DNA from: Antarctobacter sediminis
GTDB lineage: Bacteria; Pseudomonadota; Alphaproteobacteria; Rhodobacterales; Rhodobacteraceae
DNA length: 64,000 nucleotides
Reading direction: 5' to 3'
Assembly (NCBI RefSeq): GCF_019218285.1
Contig: NZ_JAHUZG010000002.1
Coordinates: 930,001-994,000, forward strand
Made by a program: the position numbers and the translations under genes. The notes beneath the pieces are model-generated. The model worked only from the letters and a program-made list of their open reading frames with translations, had not been told where the DNA came from and searched no databases. This document shows, piece by piece, positions 25,191-35,918 of the stretch. Positions within the stretch are counted from its first letter, which is position 1, and every line of letters begins with the position of its first letter.

Positions 25191-25990
25191 ACAACCGTCA
25201 CGAGCTGTTTCGCGGCAACCGTATCTTTCTGGCCTGCATCTACTGGGCGTTTGTCCTCTACGTCTTTGTGCCGCTGATCCTGATGGTCATGATGGGCTTC
25301 AAGGACAGCAAGTTCATCGGCTTTCCAATCCGGTCCTGGACGCTGGATTGGTATACGGGCGTCTTTGCCGATACCGAGGTCCTGTCGACCTTCGGCTATT
25401 CCGTCGCCATCGCCGTGTTGTCGACGCTGATCTCGGTCTTTGTCGGCACATGGATCGCCGTGCTGCTGGAAGGGCGCAAATTCATGGGCCGCACCGTCAC
25501 CTTCGGCCTGACGGTCCTGCCGGCACTGGTGCCGGGGATCATTTCGGCCATCGCGTTCCGCATCTATGCCCGCTGGCTGGGGATCGAACCCGGGATGGGC
25601 GCGATCATCTGGGCGCACGCGGTACATAATGTGCCCTTCGTCGCGCTGGTGGTCATGGCCCGGCTGTCCACCCTGCCGAAAAGCCAGATCGAGGCCGCGC
25701 GCGACCTTGGGGCAGATCCGCTGATTTCCTTCATGCGCGTGACCCTGCCCTATCTTGTGCCCGCCATCTTGGGTGCCTCGATCTTTTGCCTGCTGTTGTC
25801 CTTCGACGATTTTGTCCGCTCTTTCTTCCTGGGCGGGTACGAACCGACGCTGCCAGTGCTGATCTTTGCCAAGCTTCGTTCGGGCATGAGCCCGGAAATC
25901 AATGCCATCGCGACTGTCGCGCTGATCCTGACCGCCGTGATCGGCGTCTGGGCCGAGCGTTTCACCCGCCGCATGAACAAGGAATCCTGA
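25187..25990 (+). CDS. polyamine-type ABC transporter permease 2 (PotC-like)
   Basis: This 267-residue permease has six hydrophobic segments and the EAA loop IEAARDLGADPLISF (about residues 168-182). The N-terminal LACIYWAFVLYVFVPLILMVMM-type first helix and FLGGYEPTLPVLIF near the C-terminus are common in PotC-type proteins. The ATG overlaps the PotB-like stop (ATGA) after the ribosome site gggagagaag. It pairs with the previous gene to form the membrane channel. Confidence 0.88.
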   Translation: MNNRHELFRGNRIFLACIYWAFVLYVFVPLILMVMMGFKDSKFIGFPIRSWTLDWYTGVFADTEVLSTFGYSVAIAVLSTLISVFVGTWIAVLLEGRKFMGRTVTFGLTVLPALVPGIISAIAFRIYARWLGIEPGMGAIIWAHAVHNVPFVALVVMARLSTLPKSQIEAARDLGADPLISFMRVTLPYLVPAILGASIFCLLLSFDDFVRSFFLGGYEPTLPVLIFAKLRSGMSPEINAIATVALILTAVIGVWAERFTRRMNKES

Positions 25991-25993
25991 TCC

Positions 25994-27079
<1,086 letters not shown>

Positions 27080-27130
27080 CGGGCGCCCCGTGCGACAGGC
27101 CCGGGTGAAACACGCCCCGGGCAGGACAAG

Positions 27131-27162
27131 AAAGGCCGGAAGGGTTCCCTTCCGGCCTTTTT
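27131..27162. terminator. bidirectional terminator between the ABC operon and the nuclease gene
   Basis: AAAGGCCGGAAGGG (27131-27144) pairs perfectly with CCCTTCCGGCCTTT (27147-27160) around a TT loop, with T-runs on both strands. It serves the two convergent units. Confidence 0.9.
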
Positions 27163-27178
27163 CATTGTGTCGCGATGC

Positions 27179-30100
27179 TCAGACCAGCGGCACGTCGCTG
27201 TCGTAGACAAAGCTGCGGTCGATCTCGTTTCCGGCGGCATCATAGGTGATGTCGATCCGGTGCCAGTCGTGGATGTCGCCCGCGTCCTGAATGGTCCGGC
27301 TGGTGATGACACCGTCAGCGAAGCTGCTGGTTGAGATCCGACCGTCGTCATAGGTCACGACGCGCGAAACCAGATCACCGCTCGCAGCATCGTAGTCGTT
27401 CTGCTGCTGCGCCCAGACAAAACTGTCGGCGGTATCCTCCATGACCCTCGAAACCCGCGCACCACCGCTGTAGGTGATGGTCGAGGTCCGCCCATCGTCA
27501 TAGACGACCACATTCGACTGCAACTCGCCTGCACTGTCATAGGTCCGCAGGAAGCTGTCCCAATGCTGGGTATCGCCCAGATCGCGCCCGGTCACGGTGG
27601 AACGGACACCGCTTTCGTAGGTCGTTTCGATCACGCGACCATCATCATAGGTGAACTCACGCGCGATGCGCGACCCGTCCGAACCGCTGAATGTGTCGAA
27701 ATAAGAGGTCCACGGCGTGGCATTGCCATTGTCGACGACAATCGCGCCTTCGTAGTCCAGCGCAAGGCCGACGATCACCGGATCATGATCCGAGGCGCGG
27801 AAGGGTTCGGATCCGTCAAAGATCGAACCGTCTTTGCCGAAGTCGAGGTTGTAATCGATGGCGTCCGGTTCATCCGCGTTGATTGCCCATTCCGAGGTGC
27901 CGGTGATCTGCGCCGTCAGCGGTTCGTTCGCAAAGGCATAGTCCAGCGTTCCCGTCAGACCGTCAAAGACAAAGGAGTAGGCATCCGGGCCGACGAATTT
28001 CTCGACCAGATCGGTAAAGCCAACCCCTTCAAGGTAGGTGATCGGATCTTCCATCGCGTAGGCGTTGAAGTCGCCCAGCAGCAGAACATCGTCGTCCCCC
28101 GAACCGGTCGGATCGGTGTCGAGCCAAGCATTTAGCGCGGTGACACCGTTCAGACGCATCTGGTTCGACGTCCCGACACCATCGTTCAGATCGGCATTGC
28201 CGGCGCCGGGCGCTTCGGACCCTTTGGACTTCATGTGGGTGACGACCACGTTAACCTTGGCACCGTTAGACAGCTGCTCAAAGGTCACAGCAATTGGCGA
28301 ACGGTTTGTGCCCGCGCCGTCAAAGACCGGGCCCAGACTGTCCAGTCCCAGCGCGGTCAGATCCCCATCGGTCAGAACCTCGACCGTGGTGCCCGGCGCG
28401 ATCTGCACCACTGCCGGCTTGTAGATCACGCCCACGGCGATGGCATCGCTGCCGACGAACCGGGTGCCCGGATCGACCCAAGCGTACGTGCCTGCGCCCA
28501 GTTCGGCGTTCAGATATTCGACCAGATGTTCAATCGCATTGCCATCGGCCCCGGCAAGGAAGTCATTTTCCAGTTCGACCAGACCAAGAATGTCGGCGTC
28601 CATCTCGATGATCGCTGTCGCCAGCTTTTCCAGCTGGCGGTTGTACTCGTCGATACTGTCGGCGCCGCGCGGATCAAAGCCATTGGCAGTGGTCACGCCG
28701 GTTTCGTCGATGGTCGAGAAGAAATTCAGCACGTTCAGGCTGGTGACTTTCAGAGTCCCGCCCACATCTGTCGGCGTGGTCGGACGCACGCTTTCCTTGG
28801 TAAAGCTGTTCTCACCGTCAAAGGTCGAGATCACCCGCCATGTCGCGCCCGAGGCCGAGTTGCCGGCCCACTGATAGGTCAGAACCCCCGAAAGATCGGT
28901 GATCGTGTCCCCCATCCGAATGTCCGAAGCGGTTGAAAAGACCGGACCAAACCCGTCAAGGTTGCCAATCAGTGCGTTCTGCTGCTGCAACCCGTCGTCA
29001 TAGGTGATCGTGCGCGACCCAACATTCTGCAAGAAGGCATCATACCCCGCTGCATCCGGTGTGTTGGTCTGGGTGTACTGCTGTTCACGTCCCCCCTGGA
29101 TCAGCTTGATCTCGTTGAAACGGTCAAGTTGGAACATCTCGGAAATCGTCAGCTCATCCGAGAAGGTGACGCGCATACCTTCATATGCTTCGAGATCCGG
29201 CTGATAGTCGCCATCCTGATTGGTGGTCACCGAAGCCGAGGGCAGCGAGATGACCGAGGCCGTGGGCAGGGTGCCCGCCGACCCGACAACCGTGACGCTG
29301 GTCACATTGGAAATCTGGGTTTCGCCAAATCGCTCTTGTACCGTGCCGGTGACCTGAACGATGTCCCCGACGTTGACGTCGATGCCGGGCGCGCTGCCGT
29401 CAAAGACAAAGATGCCTTCGGAGGTCAGCAGGTTGCCGTCCACATCGGCGTCTTCTTCCTGAAGATAGAAACCGCGCATATTGCGGGCTGTGTCCGCGTC
29501 GCCGTCCTGAAAATCGCCCACGACGACCGCTTCGACGGTCACGGTCTGGCCGACCAGAGGGCTGGTGTCGGTCGCGCCCTGAATGTCGTGGATGGCGGTG
29601 ATGCCTACGTCATCGGTCTGGATCGTGCCATCCGCTGCCGCCGTGGCGATGGTGGCCCCACCGGTCGCATTGGACAGGGTGACGGTAAAGGCTTCGTCGA
29701 ACTCGATATCCGTGTCGCCAGACACCTGAACCGTGATGAGCTTCGAGGTTTCACCCGCCGCGAAGCTGACGGTGCCCGACGGCAGCGCGCCGCCGAAATC
29801 CGCTGCATCCACATCGGTTCCGCTGACGGCATAGTCGACATCCGTTGCGCCCGAGGTGTCGCCGGAACGGGTGACGGTAAAGGTAAAGTCGACGGTGCCG
29901 CTGTCGCCTTCGGCCTTCATCGCATCGGTGGCGGCGATAGCCAGAACCGTACCGGCAGGCGGCGTCGGCGTGCCATGGCTGCCCAGCCCGTCAAAGCTGT
30001 CCTGTGCGAACCCTGTCCACTCGGCGCTGGGGTCAAAGGCGTCGGACCCGTCGGCATCTCCGCTGAAGACCGAACCGTCACGGCGCAGGGTTTCGTTCTG

Positions 30101-31090
30101 GGTGCCGATGCCGCCACCAGACCATTCGCTGCCCGGATCAGTGCCGATCTGGCCGATCACGTCGATGATAACGCCGTTCTTTTTCAGCACGATGGCGTCG
30201 TCGCCGTTGAAGAAACTGGCGTTGCTGGTCTGATCCGCCTCGGCCAGAATAGCCGCCGTCGCGTCATCATCGGCCAGCACGAAAACGTCACCTGCGGCCA
30301 CGGTGCCGGTCAGCGAAATGGTCGTGCCCGGGCTGGTGCCTCCGTTGAAATAGAATTCAACGGTATAGCCCGCCGCCGCAAGATCGATGGGCGCACCGGT
30401 GCCATTGTAGATCTCCAGCGCCTTGTTGTTCGATGACCCCTCGACGTATTCCGAGAAGAAAAGCTCGGTCGGACCTGCGGGTGCGGGCACCGTGACAGAG
30501 ATGTTGTCCAGCCCCAGTTCATCGCGCGAACCGCCGCCGGTGGCGTCATCGGTCTGCCACTGGATGTACATGGTCTCGCCGGCCGCAAGGCTGAAACCGG
30601 TCAGCGTGGTGCTGCGGGCCACGGTCTGAAAGCCCAGCGCATCCGCGACTTCGGGGCTGGTATAGTCCAGCGCGGCAACCGCCGTGTAGGTCGCATCGTC
30701 CAGCGACCACGCGAAATTCATCGTATTGGCGCGCGGCTGGTCGTTGTTGACCATGATGTCATAGGACACATCCAGCGAGGTGATCGTGCTGCCGGTGTCA
30801 TTGGTGACCCTGAGGGTGATTGTCCCCGGGGTCACGTCCGACCCTGTCGGCTGAAAGCCGAGAAAGGTGTTGCCGCTGACCTGAAAGGCATAAACGCCAC
30901 CAGAGCTGACGCCGCCGTCCGCATCGGTGCCGCGCGCGTAATCGCCGCTGTCGAAAGTGCCGCCAAAGCTGGTCGCGCCATCGGACAGGCCCGTGACCCG
31001 CCACAGGTCGGAATCAAGCTGGCCGGCGGTCGGAACCGGCGCAAAGCCTGCGCCCGTGAAGGATTCAAAATCTACAGAAACGTTGGTCAT
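27179..31090 (-). CDS. ExeM/NucH-type extracellular nuclease with C-terminal repeat
   Basis: This is a 1,303-residue multidomain secreted nuclease. Residues 1-205 form a beta-rich N-terminal region; 206-375 resemble a lamin-tail domain (LFFSEYVEGSSNNKALEIYN); 380-495 a Calx-beta domain; 496-605 an OB-like region (HDIQGATDTSPLVGQTVTVE); and about 775-1110 the endonuclease/exonuclease/phosphatase domain with SLNVLNFF, ILGLVELEND, LLLGDFNAYAMEDP and ASDHDPVIVG. From about 1130 there are repeats of 49-50 residues keyed by YDDGR. I see no cysteine and no Sec signal, so type I secretion is likely. ATG 31090 follows gagggtgcttg. The expected role is degradation of extracellular DNA for nutrients or biofilm control. 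Confidence 0.87.
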   Translation of the reverse strand: MTNVSVDFESFTGAGFAPVPTAGQLDSDLWRVTGLSDGATSFGGTFDSGDYARGTDADGGVSSGGVYAFQVSGNTFLGFQPTGSDVTPGTITLRVTNDTGSTITSLDVSYDIMVNNDQPRANTMNFAWSLDDATYTAVAALDYTSPEVADALGFQTVARSTTLTGFSLAAGETMYIQWQTDDATGGGSRDELGLDNISVTVPAPAGPTELFFSEYVEGSSNNKALEIYNGTGAPIDLAAAGYTVEFYFNGGTSPGTTISLTGTVAAGDVFVLADDDATAAILAEADQTSNASFFNGDDAIVLKKNGVIIDVIGQIGTDPGSEWSGGGIGTQNETLRRDGSVFSGDADGSDAFDPSAEWTGFAQDSFDGLGSHGTPTPPAGTVLAIAATDAMKAEGDSGTVDFTFTVTRSGDTSGATDVDYAVSGTDVDAADFGGALPSGTVSFAAGETSKLITVQVSGDTDIEFDEAFTVTLSNATGGATIATAAADGTIQTDDVGITAIHDIQGATDTSPLVGQTVTVEAVVVGDFQDGDADTARNMRGFYLQEEDADVDGNLLTSEGIFVFDGSAPGIDVNVGDIVQVTGTVQERFGETQISNVTSVTVVGSAGTLPTASVISLPSASVTTNQDGDYQPDLEAYEGMRVTFSDELTISEMFQLDRFNEIKLIQGGREQQYTQTNTPDAAGYDAFLQNVGSRTITYDDGLQQQNALIGNLDGFGPVFSTASDIRMGDTITDLSGVLTYQWAGNSASGATWRVISTFDGENSFTKESVRPTTPTDVGGTLKVTSLNVLNFFSTIDETGVTTANGFDPRGADSIDEYNRQLEKLATAIIEMDADILGLVELENDFLAGADGNAIEHLVEYLNAELGAGTYAWVDPGTRFVGSDAIAVGVIYKPAVVQIAPGTTVEVLTDGDLTALGLDSLGPVFDGAGTNRSPIAVTFEQLSNGAKVNVVVTHMKSKGSEAPGAGNADLNDGVGTSNQMRLNGVTALNAWLDTDPTGSGDDDVLLLGDFNAYAMEDPITYLEGVGFTDLVEKFVGPDAYSFVFDGLTGTLDYAFANEPLTAQITGTSEWAINADEPDAIDYNLDFGKDGSIFDGSEPFRASDHDPVIVGLALDYEGAIVVDNGNATPWTSYFDTFSGSDGSRIAREFTYDDGRVIETTYESGVRSTVTGRDLGDTQHWDSFLRTYDSAGELQSNVVVYDDGRTSTITYSGGARVSRVMEDTADSFVWAQQQNDYDAASGDLVSRVVTYDDGRISTSSFADGVITSRTIQDAGDIHDWHRIDITYDAAGNEIDRSFVYDSDVPLV

Positions 31091-31348
31091 CAAGCACCCT
31101 CTAGCTATCTCGCCCAAGGGCACCCCCCCTGTCGCGGCCCGTTGACCCGGAAAATTCGGACGACAGGCCGCAGCGGAGCTAAGATGGATCAGCAACACCG
31201 CTTCAACGAAAAGATTAAAGTTTTGTAAACATTTTCAGCTTCGCCAAGGTCGCCCTCATGCGTCAATGGGCAATCATGCCCCAAGCTCTTGCGGCACAGC
31301 AAAAAACGGCATCACGAAATCCACGCGCCAATAATTCGGGCGTGGCCG

Positions 31349-32575
31349 TCAGGTCTTGAGAAAGGCGTTCCGGTCAACAAGGAACCGATCGGACAACGCT
31401 AGGCTGGCAGCGCCCAGCGCGCGGGCGTCGCGGCCTATGCTGCCTTCGCGCAGGTCAGGCACTTCGATACCCGCGACGCGGATCTCGTTCAGGCGTCGGG
31501 CGGTCTGCGCAACAAGCGCCGCCCGCACTGGCTCTGGCAGCCAGCCATCGATCACGACGCTTTCGAAATCGATCAGGCAGGACGCCGAAAGGATCGCATA
31601 GGCCAGCCCTTCGGTTGCCTTGGCGATCCAGTCATCAAGCACGCCATCGGGCAGGCTCCATTGCGAGGGATCGTCCCAAATCATGCCGCTGTCGCCACCA
31701 GCCTCCAGCACCAGTTGCTCAAGCGTATAGATCGAGGCGACATCCACCAGTTGGCGCACCTTTGCGCCACGGATCCCGATGGGCAACGAGGCCAGCGCAG
31801 CGGCATTGCCACTGCGCCCGGTGAACACCGTGTTGTCGATCACAAGGCCGCCTCCGACGAAGAACCCGACGAAGAAATAGAGGAAGTCGCGCGGTTTGTT
31901 CTGATCGCCAAAGACCAGTTCGGCCCCGCAGGCCGCCGATCCATCGTTGCGCATGTAGACCGGGAAATCCCATGCATCGGCGATTTCGGTCGCGATGTCC
32001 CGATCGCGCCATGCCTCCATTTCATCGGCCGCCAGCCCCAGCGGACCGGCCCAGTCCCACAAGCGAAAGGGAATCGCGATGCCAAGCCCGGCCACACGCG
32101 CACGGTTCTGCGGCGTCATTTGGTCCAGCAGTTGTGTAATCGCGATATTCGCAAAGCGCACCACGCTGTCCGGCGTCGGATACCGATGCGACAGGTGCAC
32201 GCGCCCTTCGACGTGGCCGTGAAAATCGGTCAGGATAAGGTCCAGCGACCGCCGCCCAACCTTGAGTCCCAGAAAGAACGCGCCGTTGCGCGCCAGTCCC
32301 ATGGGAACCGAAGGCTGACCGACCTTGCCGCGAACCGGTTCGCCCTTTTCCAGCAAGCCGTCCTTTTCCAGCGCCCGCATGATGACCGACACTGTCTGAG
32401 CCGACAGGCCGGTACGCCGCGCGATCTCGGCCTTGGCCAGCGGTCCGTACTGACGAACAAGCGACAGGACGAGACGTTCGTTATGGGCGCGTACACCGCT
32501 TTGGTTCGACCCGCGCACACTGTCGGGCGGACCGGCGGCCCCCTCCCCTTCTCCCTTGGTGGTGTCCAGTTTCAT
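31349..32575 (-). CDS. ROK family transcriptional repressor (FrcR/XylR-like)
   Basis: This protein of about 408 residues has an N-terminal helix-turn-helix (about 28-65: YGPLAKAEIARRTGLSAQTV) and a ROK sugar-kinase-fold domain. The ROK zinc-binding cysteine motif is not present, and the kinase ATP loop is weak (FFVGFFVGGGLVIDN), as in pure regulators. I chose MKLDTTKGEG (32575) because gagagcgg precedes it; an ATG 16 codons upstream has no ribosome site. It is divergent from frcB, whose promoter carries a palindrome, so it probably represses the sugar importer and senses a sugar or sugar phosphate. Confidence 0.85.
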   Translation of the reverse strand: MKLDTTKGEGEGAAGPPDSVRGSNQSGVRAHNERLVLSLVRQYGPLAKAEIARRTGLSAQTVSVIMRALEKDGLLEKGEPVRGKVGQPSVPMGLARNGAFFLGLKVGRRSLDLILTDFHGHVEGRVHLSHRYPTPDSVVRFANIAITQLLDQMTPQNRARVAGLGIAIPFRLWDWAGPLGLAADEMEAWRDRDIATEIADAWDFPVYMRNDGSAACGAELVFGDQNKPRDFLYFFVGFFVGGGLVIDNTVFTGRSGNAAALASLPIGIRGAKVRQLVDVASIYTLEQLVLEAGGDSGMIWDDPSQWSLPDGVLDDWIAKATEGLAYAILSASCLIDFESVVIDGWLPEPVRAALVAQTARRLNEIRVAGIEVPDLREGSIGRDARALGAASLALSDRFLVDRNAFLKT

Positions 32576-32638
32576 TTGTCCGCTCTCGTTTTCTGTCACG
32601 GTTACTACCCTGAAAGACTCCATGTTCGGAGGGCTTCT

Positions 32639-32674
32639 GTCAATAATAAATAAAGTGGATTTATTAATGTTGAC
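32639..32674. promoter_or_regulatory. putative ROK operator overlapping the frcB -35
   Basis: This 36-base imperfect palindrome starts GTCAA and ends TTGAC, with internal arms of the form AATAAATAAA and TTTATTAAT. The AT-rich arms resemble NagC/Mlc/XylR-type ROK operators. Its right end is the TTGACA of the next entry. Confidence 0.55.
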
Positions 32675-32698
32675 AGGAGCGGCGCGAATCTGTTTTCT
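32670..32698 (+). promoter_or_regulatory. putative frcB promoter
   Basis: TTGACA (32670-32675), 17 bases, then TTTTCT (32693-32698), 92 bases before the frcB start. The -35 lies inside the palindrome, so a bound repressor would block RNA polymerase. Confidence 0.5.
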
Positions 32699-32790
32699 AG
32701 GCCTTGCAGGGAGGGAGTTTCCCGCCCTTCGGCCCGAATCATTTCCGCGTTGGGCCTGCGGACCGTCGAAAGACACTCTGGGAGGATAAC

Positions 32791-33816
32791 ATGAAAAAGC
32801 TTCTGACTGGCTCGGCCATTGCCCTGACCGCCGCCGTTTTCGCTTCTGGCGCCAGCGCCGCAAGCCATGGGATCAGCGCCTGCCTGATCACCAAGACCGA
32901 CACCAACCCCTTCTTCGTCAAGATGAAGGAAGGCGCCACCGCCAAGGCCGAAGAGCTGGGCATCACGCTCAAGAGCTTTGCCGGCAAGATCGACGGCGAC
33001 CATGAAACCCAGGTTCAGGCTATCGAAACCTGCATCGCAGATGGTGCGAAGGGCATCCTGCTGACCGCGTCCGACACCTCGTCGATCGTCCCTGCGGTTC
33101 AGCAGGCGCGCGACGCGGGCATCCTTGTCATCGCGCTGGACACGCCTCTGGATCCGATCGACGCAGCGGATGCGACCTTTGCCACCGACAACTTCCTTGC
33201 CGGTGAACTGATCGGCCAGTGGGCCGCCGCCAAGCTGGGTGACGATGCCGCCGACGCCAAGATCGCCATGCTGGACCTTGCCGTATCGCAGCCGACCGTT
33301 GGCGTCCTGCGCGATCAGGGCTTCCTTCAGGGCTTTGGCATCGACCTTGGCGACCCCGGCAAATGGGGCGACGAGACCGACCCGCGCATCGTCGGGAACG
33401 ACGTGACCCAAGGCAACGAGGAAGGCGGCCGCCGCGCGATGGAAAACCTGCTGGCGCAGGACCCTTTCATCAACGTGGTCTACACCATCAACGAACCCGC
33501 AGCCGCGGGGGCCTATGAGGCGCTCAAGGCCATCGGCCGTGAAAACGACGTGCTGATCGTTTCGGTCGACGGCGGTTGCCCCGGCGTTCAGAACATCGCG
33601 GACGGCGTGATCGGCGCGACCTCGCAGCAGTACCCGCTGCGCATGGCCTCGCTGGGCATCGAGGCCATCAAGAAATGGGCCGACGAAGGCGTGAAGCCCG
33701 AGCCGACCGAGGGCAAGGACTTCTTCGACACCGGCGTGGCTCTGGTCACCGACGAGGCCGTCGAAGGTGTTGACTCGATCACCGTCAAGGAAGGCATGGA
33801 CCTCTGCTGGGGCTGA
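32791..33816 (+). CDS. frcB: sugar ABC transporter substrate-binding protein, FrcB-like
   Basis: This 341-residue periplasmic sugar-binding protein of the ribose/fructose (CUT2) class has a Sec signal ([20 protein letters not shown], cleavage near ASAASHG). [37 protein letters not shown] and [16 protein letters not shown] closely resemble what I remember of the Sinorhizobium FrcB fructose-binding protein. Two cysteines of the mature part (CLITK, ETCIAD) could form a disulfide. The strong ribosome site ggaggataac precedes ATG 32791. Fructose, ribose or mannose are the likely substrates. Confidence 0.88.
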   Translation: MKKLLTGSAIALTAAVFASGASAASHGISACLITKTDTNPFFVKMKEGATAKAEELGITLKSFAGKIDGDHETQVQAIETCIADGAKGILLTASDTSSIVPAVQQARDAGILVIALDTPLDPIDAADATFATDNFLAGELIGQWAAAKLGDDAADAKIAMLDLAVSQPTVGVLRDQGFLQGFGIDLGDPGKWGDETDPRIVGNDVTQGNEEGGRRAMENLLAQDPFINVVYTINEPAAAGAYEALKAIGRENDVLIVSVDGGCPGVQNIADGVIGATSQQYPLRMASLGIEAIKKWADEGVKPEPTEGKDFFDTGVALVTDEAVEGVDSITVKEGMDLCWG

Positions 33817-33837
33817 TCTCCCGGACCTGACGACACG

Positions 33838-33862
33838 CGAAGGGGCGGTGCCCGCCCCTTCG
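33838..33862 (+). other. stem-loop between frcB and frcC
   Basis: CGAAGGGGCGG (33838-33848) pairs perfectly with CCGCCCCTTCG (33852-33862) around a TGC loop, with no T-run. Its position after a binding-protein gene suggests 3' protection of the frcB message and unequal expression of the operon. Confidence 0.55.
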
Positions 33863-33943
33863 TCATGGACGCATTGCCAGCCTGTCGATTAGGCTGAGGG
33901 CACATGCGCAAAAGAACGCAGCCACATATCCCGGGAGGACCCC

Positions 33944-35086
33944 ATGTCTGATTCTGCCTCAAAGGGGCAGGACTTCGAATCCTCGTTGTCCAAGGCCAAC
34001 GCTCAGGTGGCCGAGTTCGAGAAACGCGAAGGCCTCGGCCCCAAGATCCAGCACGCCCTGCATGTCACCCCTTCGCTGGTGCCGCTGATCGTGCTTGTCA
34101 TCTCCGTCATCATCTTTGGCGTCCTGCTGGGATCCAAGTTCTTTTCGCCCTTCGCGCTGACTCTGATCCTGCAACAAGTGCAGATCGTCGGCATTGTGGC
34201 GGTGGCGCAATCCCTTGTCATTCTGACCGCAGGCATCGATCTGTCGGTCGGCGCGATCATGGTGCTAAGCTCGGTGGTCATGGGGCGGCTGGCCTTTTTC
34301 GGCATCGCCTTTCCCATTCCTCTGGTCGGCTATGCCGTTGCCGATAGCGGGTTTTGGTACTGGCTGACGGTTCCCGCGCTGCCGACCGGCCTTGCGATCC
34401 TTGTCGGTCTGTGTGTCGGCACCTTTGTGGGCTTCCTCAACGGCTGGCTGGTCGCCAAGGTGAAACTGCCACCCTTCATCGTGACACTGGGGATGTGGCA
34501 GATCGTTCTGGCGACGAACTTCCTCTATTCCGCCAATGAAACCATCCGCAGCCAGGACATCGCCGCCGATGCGCCGCTGCTGCAATTCTTCGGCACCACC
34601 ATCCAGTTGGGCAGCGCGCGGCTGACCTATGGCGCGGTCTTCATGGTGCTGCTGTTCATCTTGATGGCCTACATCCTGAAACAGACCGCATGGGGGCGGC
34701 ATGTCTATGCCGTGGGCGATGACAAAGAGGCCGCCGAGCTTTCCGGGATCGAAGCGAACAAGGTGTTGATCTCGGTTTATATGGCCTCGGGCCTGATCTG
34801 CGCCTTTGCCGGCTGGGCCCTTATCGGGCGGATCGGCTCGGTTTCGCCGACCTCGGGGCAGCTGGCCAATATCGAAAGCATCACCGCCGTGGTGATCGGG
34901 GGCATCTCGCTCTTTGGCGGGCGTGGCGCGGTCATGGGATCGCTCTTCGGGGCGCTGATTGTCGGCGTCTTTACCCTTGGCCTGCGCCTGCTGGGCGCGG
35001 ATGCGCAATGGACCTACCTGCTGATCGGCCTGCTCATCATCGGCGCCGTGGCGGTGGACCAGTGGATCAGAAAGGTATCGTCGTAA
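33944..35086 (+). CDS. frcC: sugar ABC transporter permease, FrcC-like
   Basis: This 380-residue CUT2 permease has about ten hydrophobic segments after a charged N-terminus of about 40 residues (SKANAQVAEFEKREGLGPK), a feature of FrcC-type proteins. VAVAQSLVILTAGIDLSVGA is the classic RbsC-like motif, and AVGDDKEAAELSGIEANKV is the cytoplasmic loop that meets the ATPase. ATG 33944 has the ribosome site gggaggacc. It overlaps frcA by one base. Confidence 0.9.
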   Translation: MSDSASKGQDFESSLSKANAQVAEFEKREGLGPKIQHALHVTPSLVPLIVLVISVIIFGVLLGSKFFSPFALTLILQQVQIVGIVAVAQSLVILTAGIDLSVGAIMVLSSVVMGRLAFFGIAFPIPLVGYAVADSGFWYWLTVPALPTGLAILVGLCVGTFVGFLNGWLVAKVKLPPFIVTLGMWQIVLATNFLYSANETIRSQDIAADAPLLQFFGTTIQLGSARLTYGAVFMVLLFILMAYILKQTAWGRHVYAVGDDKEAAELSGIEANKVLISVYMASGLICAFAGWALIGRIGSVSPTSGQLANIESITAVVIGGISLFGGRGAVMGSLFGALIVGVFTLGLRLLGADAQWTYLLIGLLIIGAVAVDQWIRKVSS

Positions 35087-35880
35087 TGGACCCCATCGTT
35101 CAAGGCCGCGGAATCGTGAAGCGCTATGGCCACGTGACCGCCATCGACCATTCGGACTTTGACCTCTTTCCCGGCGAAGTGCTGGCCGTGATCGGCGACA
35201 ATGGCGCGGGCAAATCCTCGATCGTCAAGGCAATCTGCGGCGCGGTTCAGCCCGACGAGGGCGAGATCCGCATAGAAGGAAAGCCGGTGCATTTCGCCTC
35301 GCCGATCCAGGCGCGGGAAATGGGAATCGAGATCGTCTACCAACAGCTTGCGCTGTCGCCCGCCCTTTCGATTGCAGACAACATGTTTGCCGGGCGCGAG
35401 CTGCGCAAACCCGGCATTCTGGGCACGGTCTTTCGCCAGCTGGACAAAAAGCGGATGGAGGATTTCGCCCGCGACAAGCTGACGGAACTGGGCCTGATGA
35501 CGGTGCAAAGCATCAATCAGGCGGTCGAAACCCTGTCCGGCGGTCAGCGTCAGGGCGTCGCCGTGGCCCGAGCGGCGGCCTTCGCCAAGAAGTTCATCAT
35601 CATGGACGAACCCACCGCCGCGCTGGGCGTCAAGGAAAGCCGCCGGGTGCTGGAACTGATTCAGGACGTGCGGGCCAAGGGCATCCCGATCATCCTGATC
35701 AGCCACAACATGCCCCATGTCTTTGAAGTGGCCGACCGTGTCCACATCCACCGACTTGGCAAACGTCACGCGGTGGTGGACCCGGCCAAAATCTCGATGT
35801 CGGACGCGGTTGCGATCATGACGGGCGCGATGGAACCGCCGCCTGTCGAAGAACAGCAATTGACGCCGAAAGCCGCGTGA
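35086..35880 (+). CDS. frcA: sugar ABC transporter ATP-binding protein, FrcA-like
   Basis: This 264-residue ATPase has a single nucleotide-binding domain, as in FrcA, rather than the double domain of RbsA/XylG. Walker A GDNGAGKSSI, signature TLSGGQRQGVAVARAAA, Walker B FIIMDEPTAALG and the LISHNMPHVFEVADRVH H-loop region are visible. The start was chosen at the ATG that overlaps the frcC stop. No sugar kinase (frcK) follows; the glycogen operon lies 207 bases downstream instead. Confidence 0.9.
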   Translation: MDPIVQGRGIVKRYGHVTAIDHSDFDLFPGEVLAVIGDNGAGKSSIVKAICGAVQPDEGEIRIEGKPVHFASPIQAREMGIEIVYQQLALSPALSIADNMFAGRELRKPGILGTVFRQLDKKRMEDFARDKLTELGLMTVQSINQAVETLSGGQRQGVAVARAAAFAKKFIIMDEPTAALGVKESRRVLELIQDVRAKGIPIILISHNMPHVFEVADRVHIHRLGKRHAVVDPAKISMSDAVAIMTGAMEPPPVEEQQLTPKAA

Positions 35881-35889
35881 TGGCAGCAC

Positions 35890-35918
35890 CGCTGCCCCTG
35901 AAACAGGCAGGGGCAGCG
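35890..35918 (+). terminator. stem-loop after frcA
   Basis: CGCTGCCCCTG (35890-35900) pairs with CAGGGGCAGCG (35908-35918) around a 7-base loop. There is no T-run, so read-through into glgP is possible. I see no convincing glgP promoter in the rest of the 35881-36087 gap. Confidence 0.5.

Noticed and set aside
31091-31198. Longer start for the nuclease gene as a signal peptide
   Set aside because: The extension (MLLIHLSSAAACRPNF...) has no proper signal-peptide pattern and the ribosome site supports 31090.
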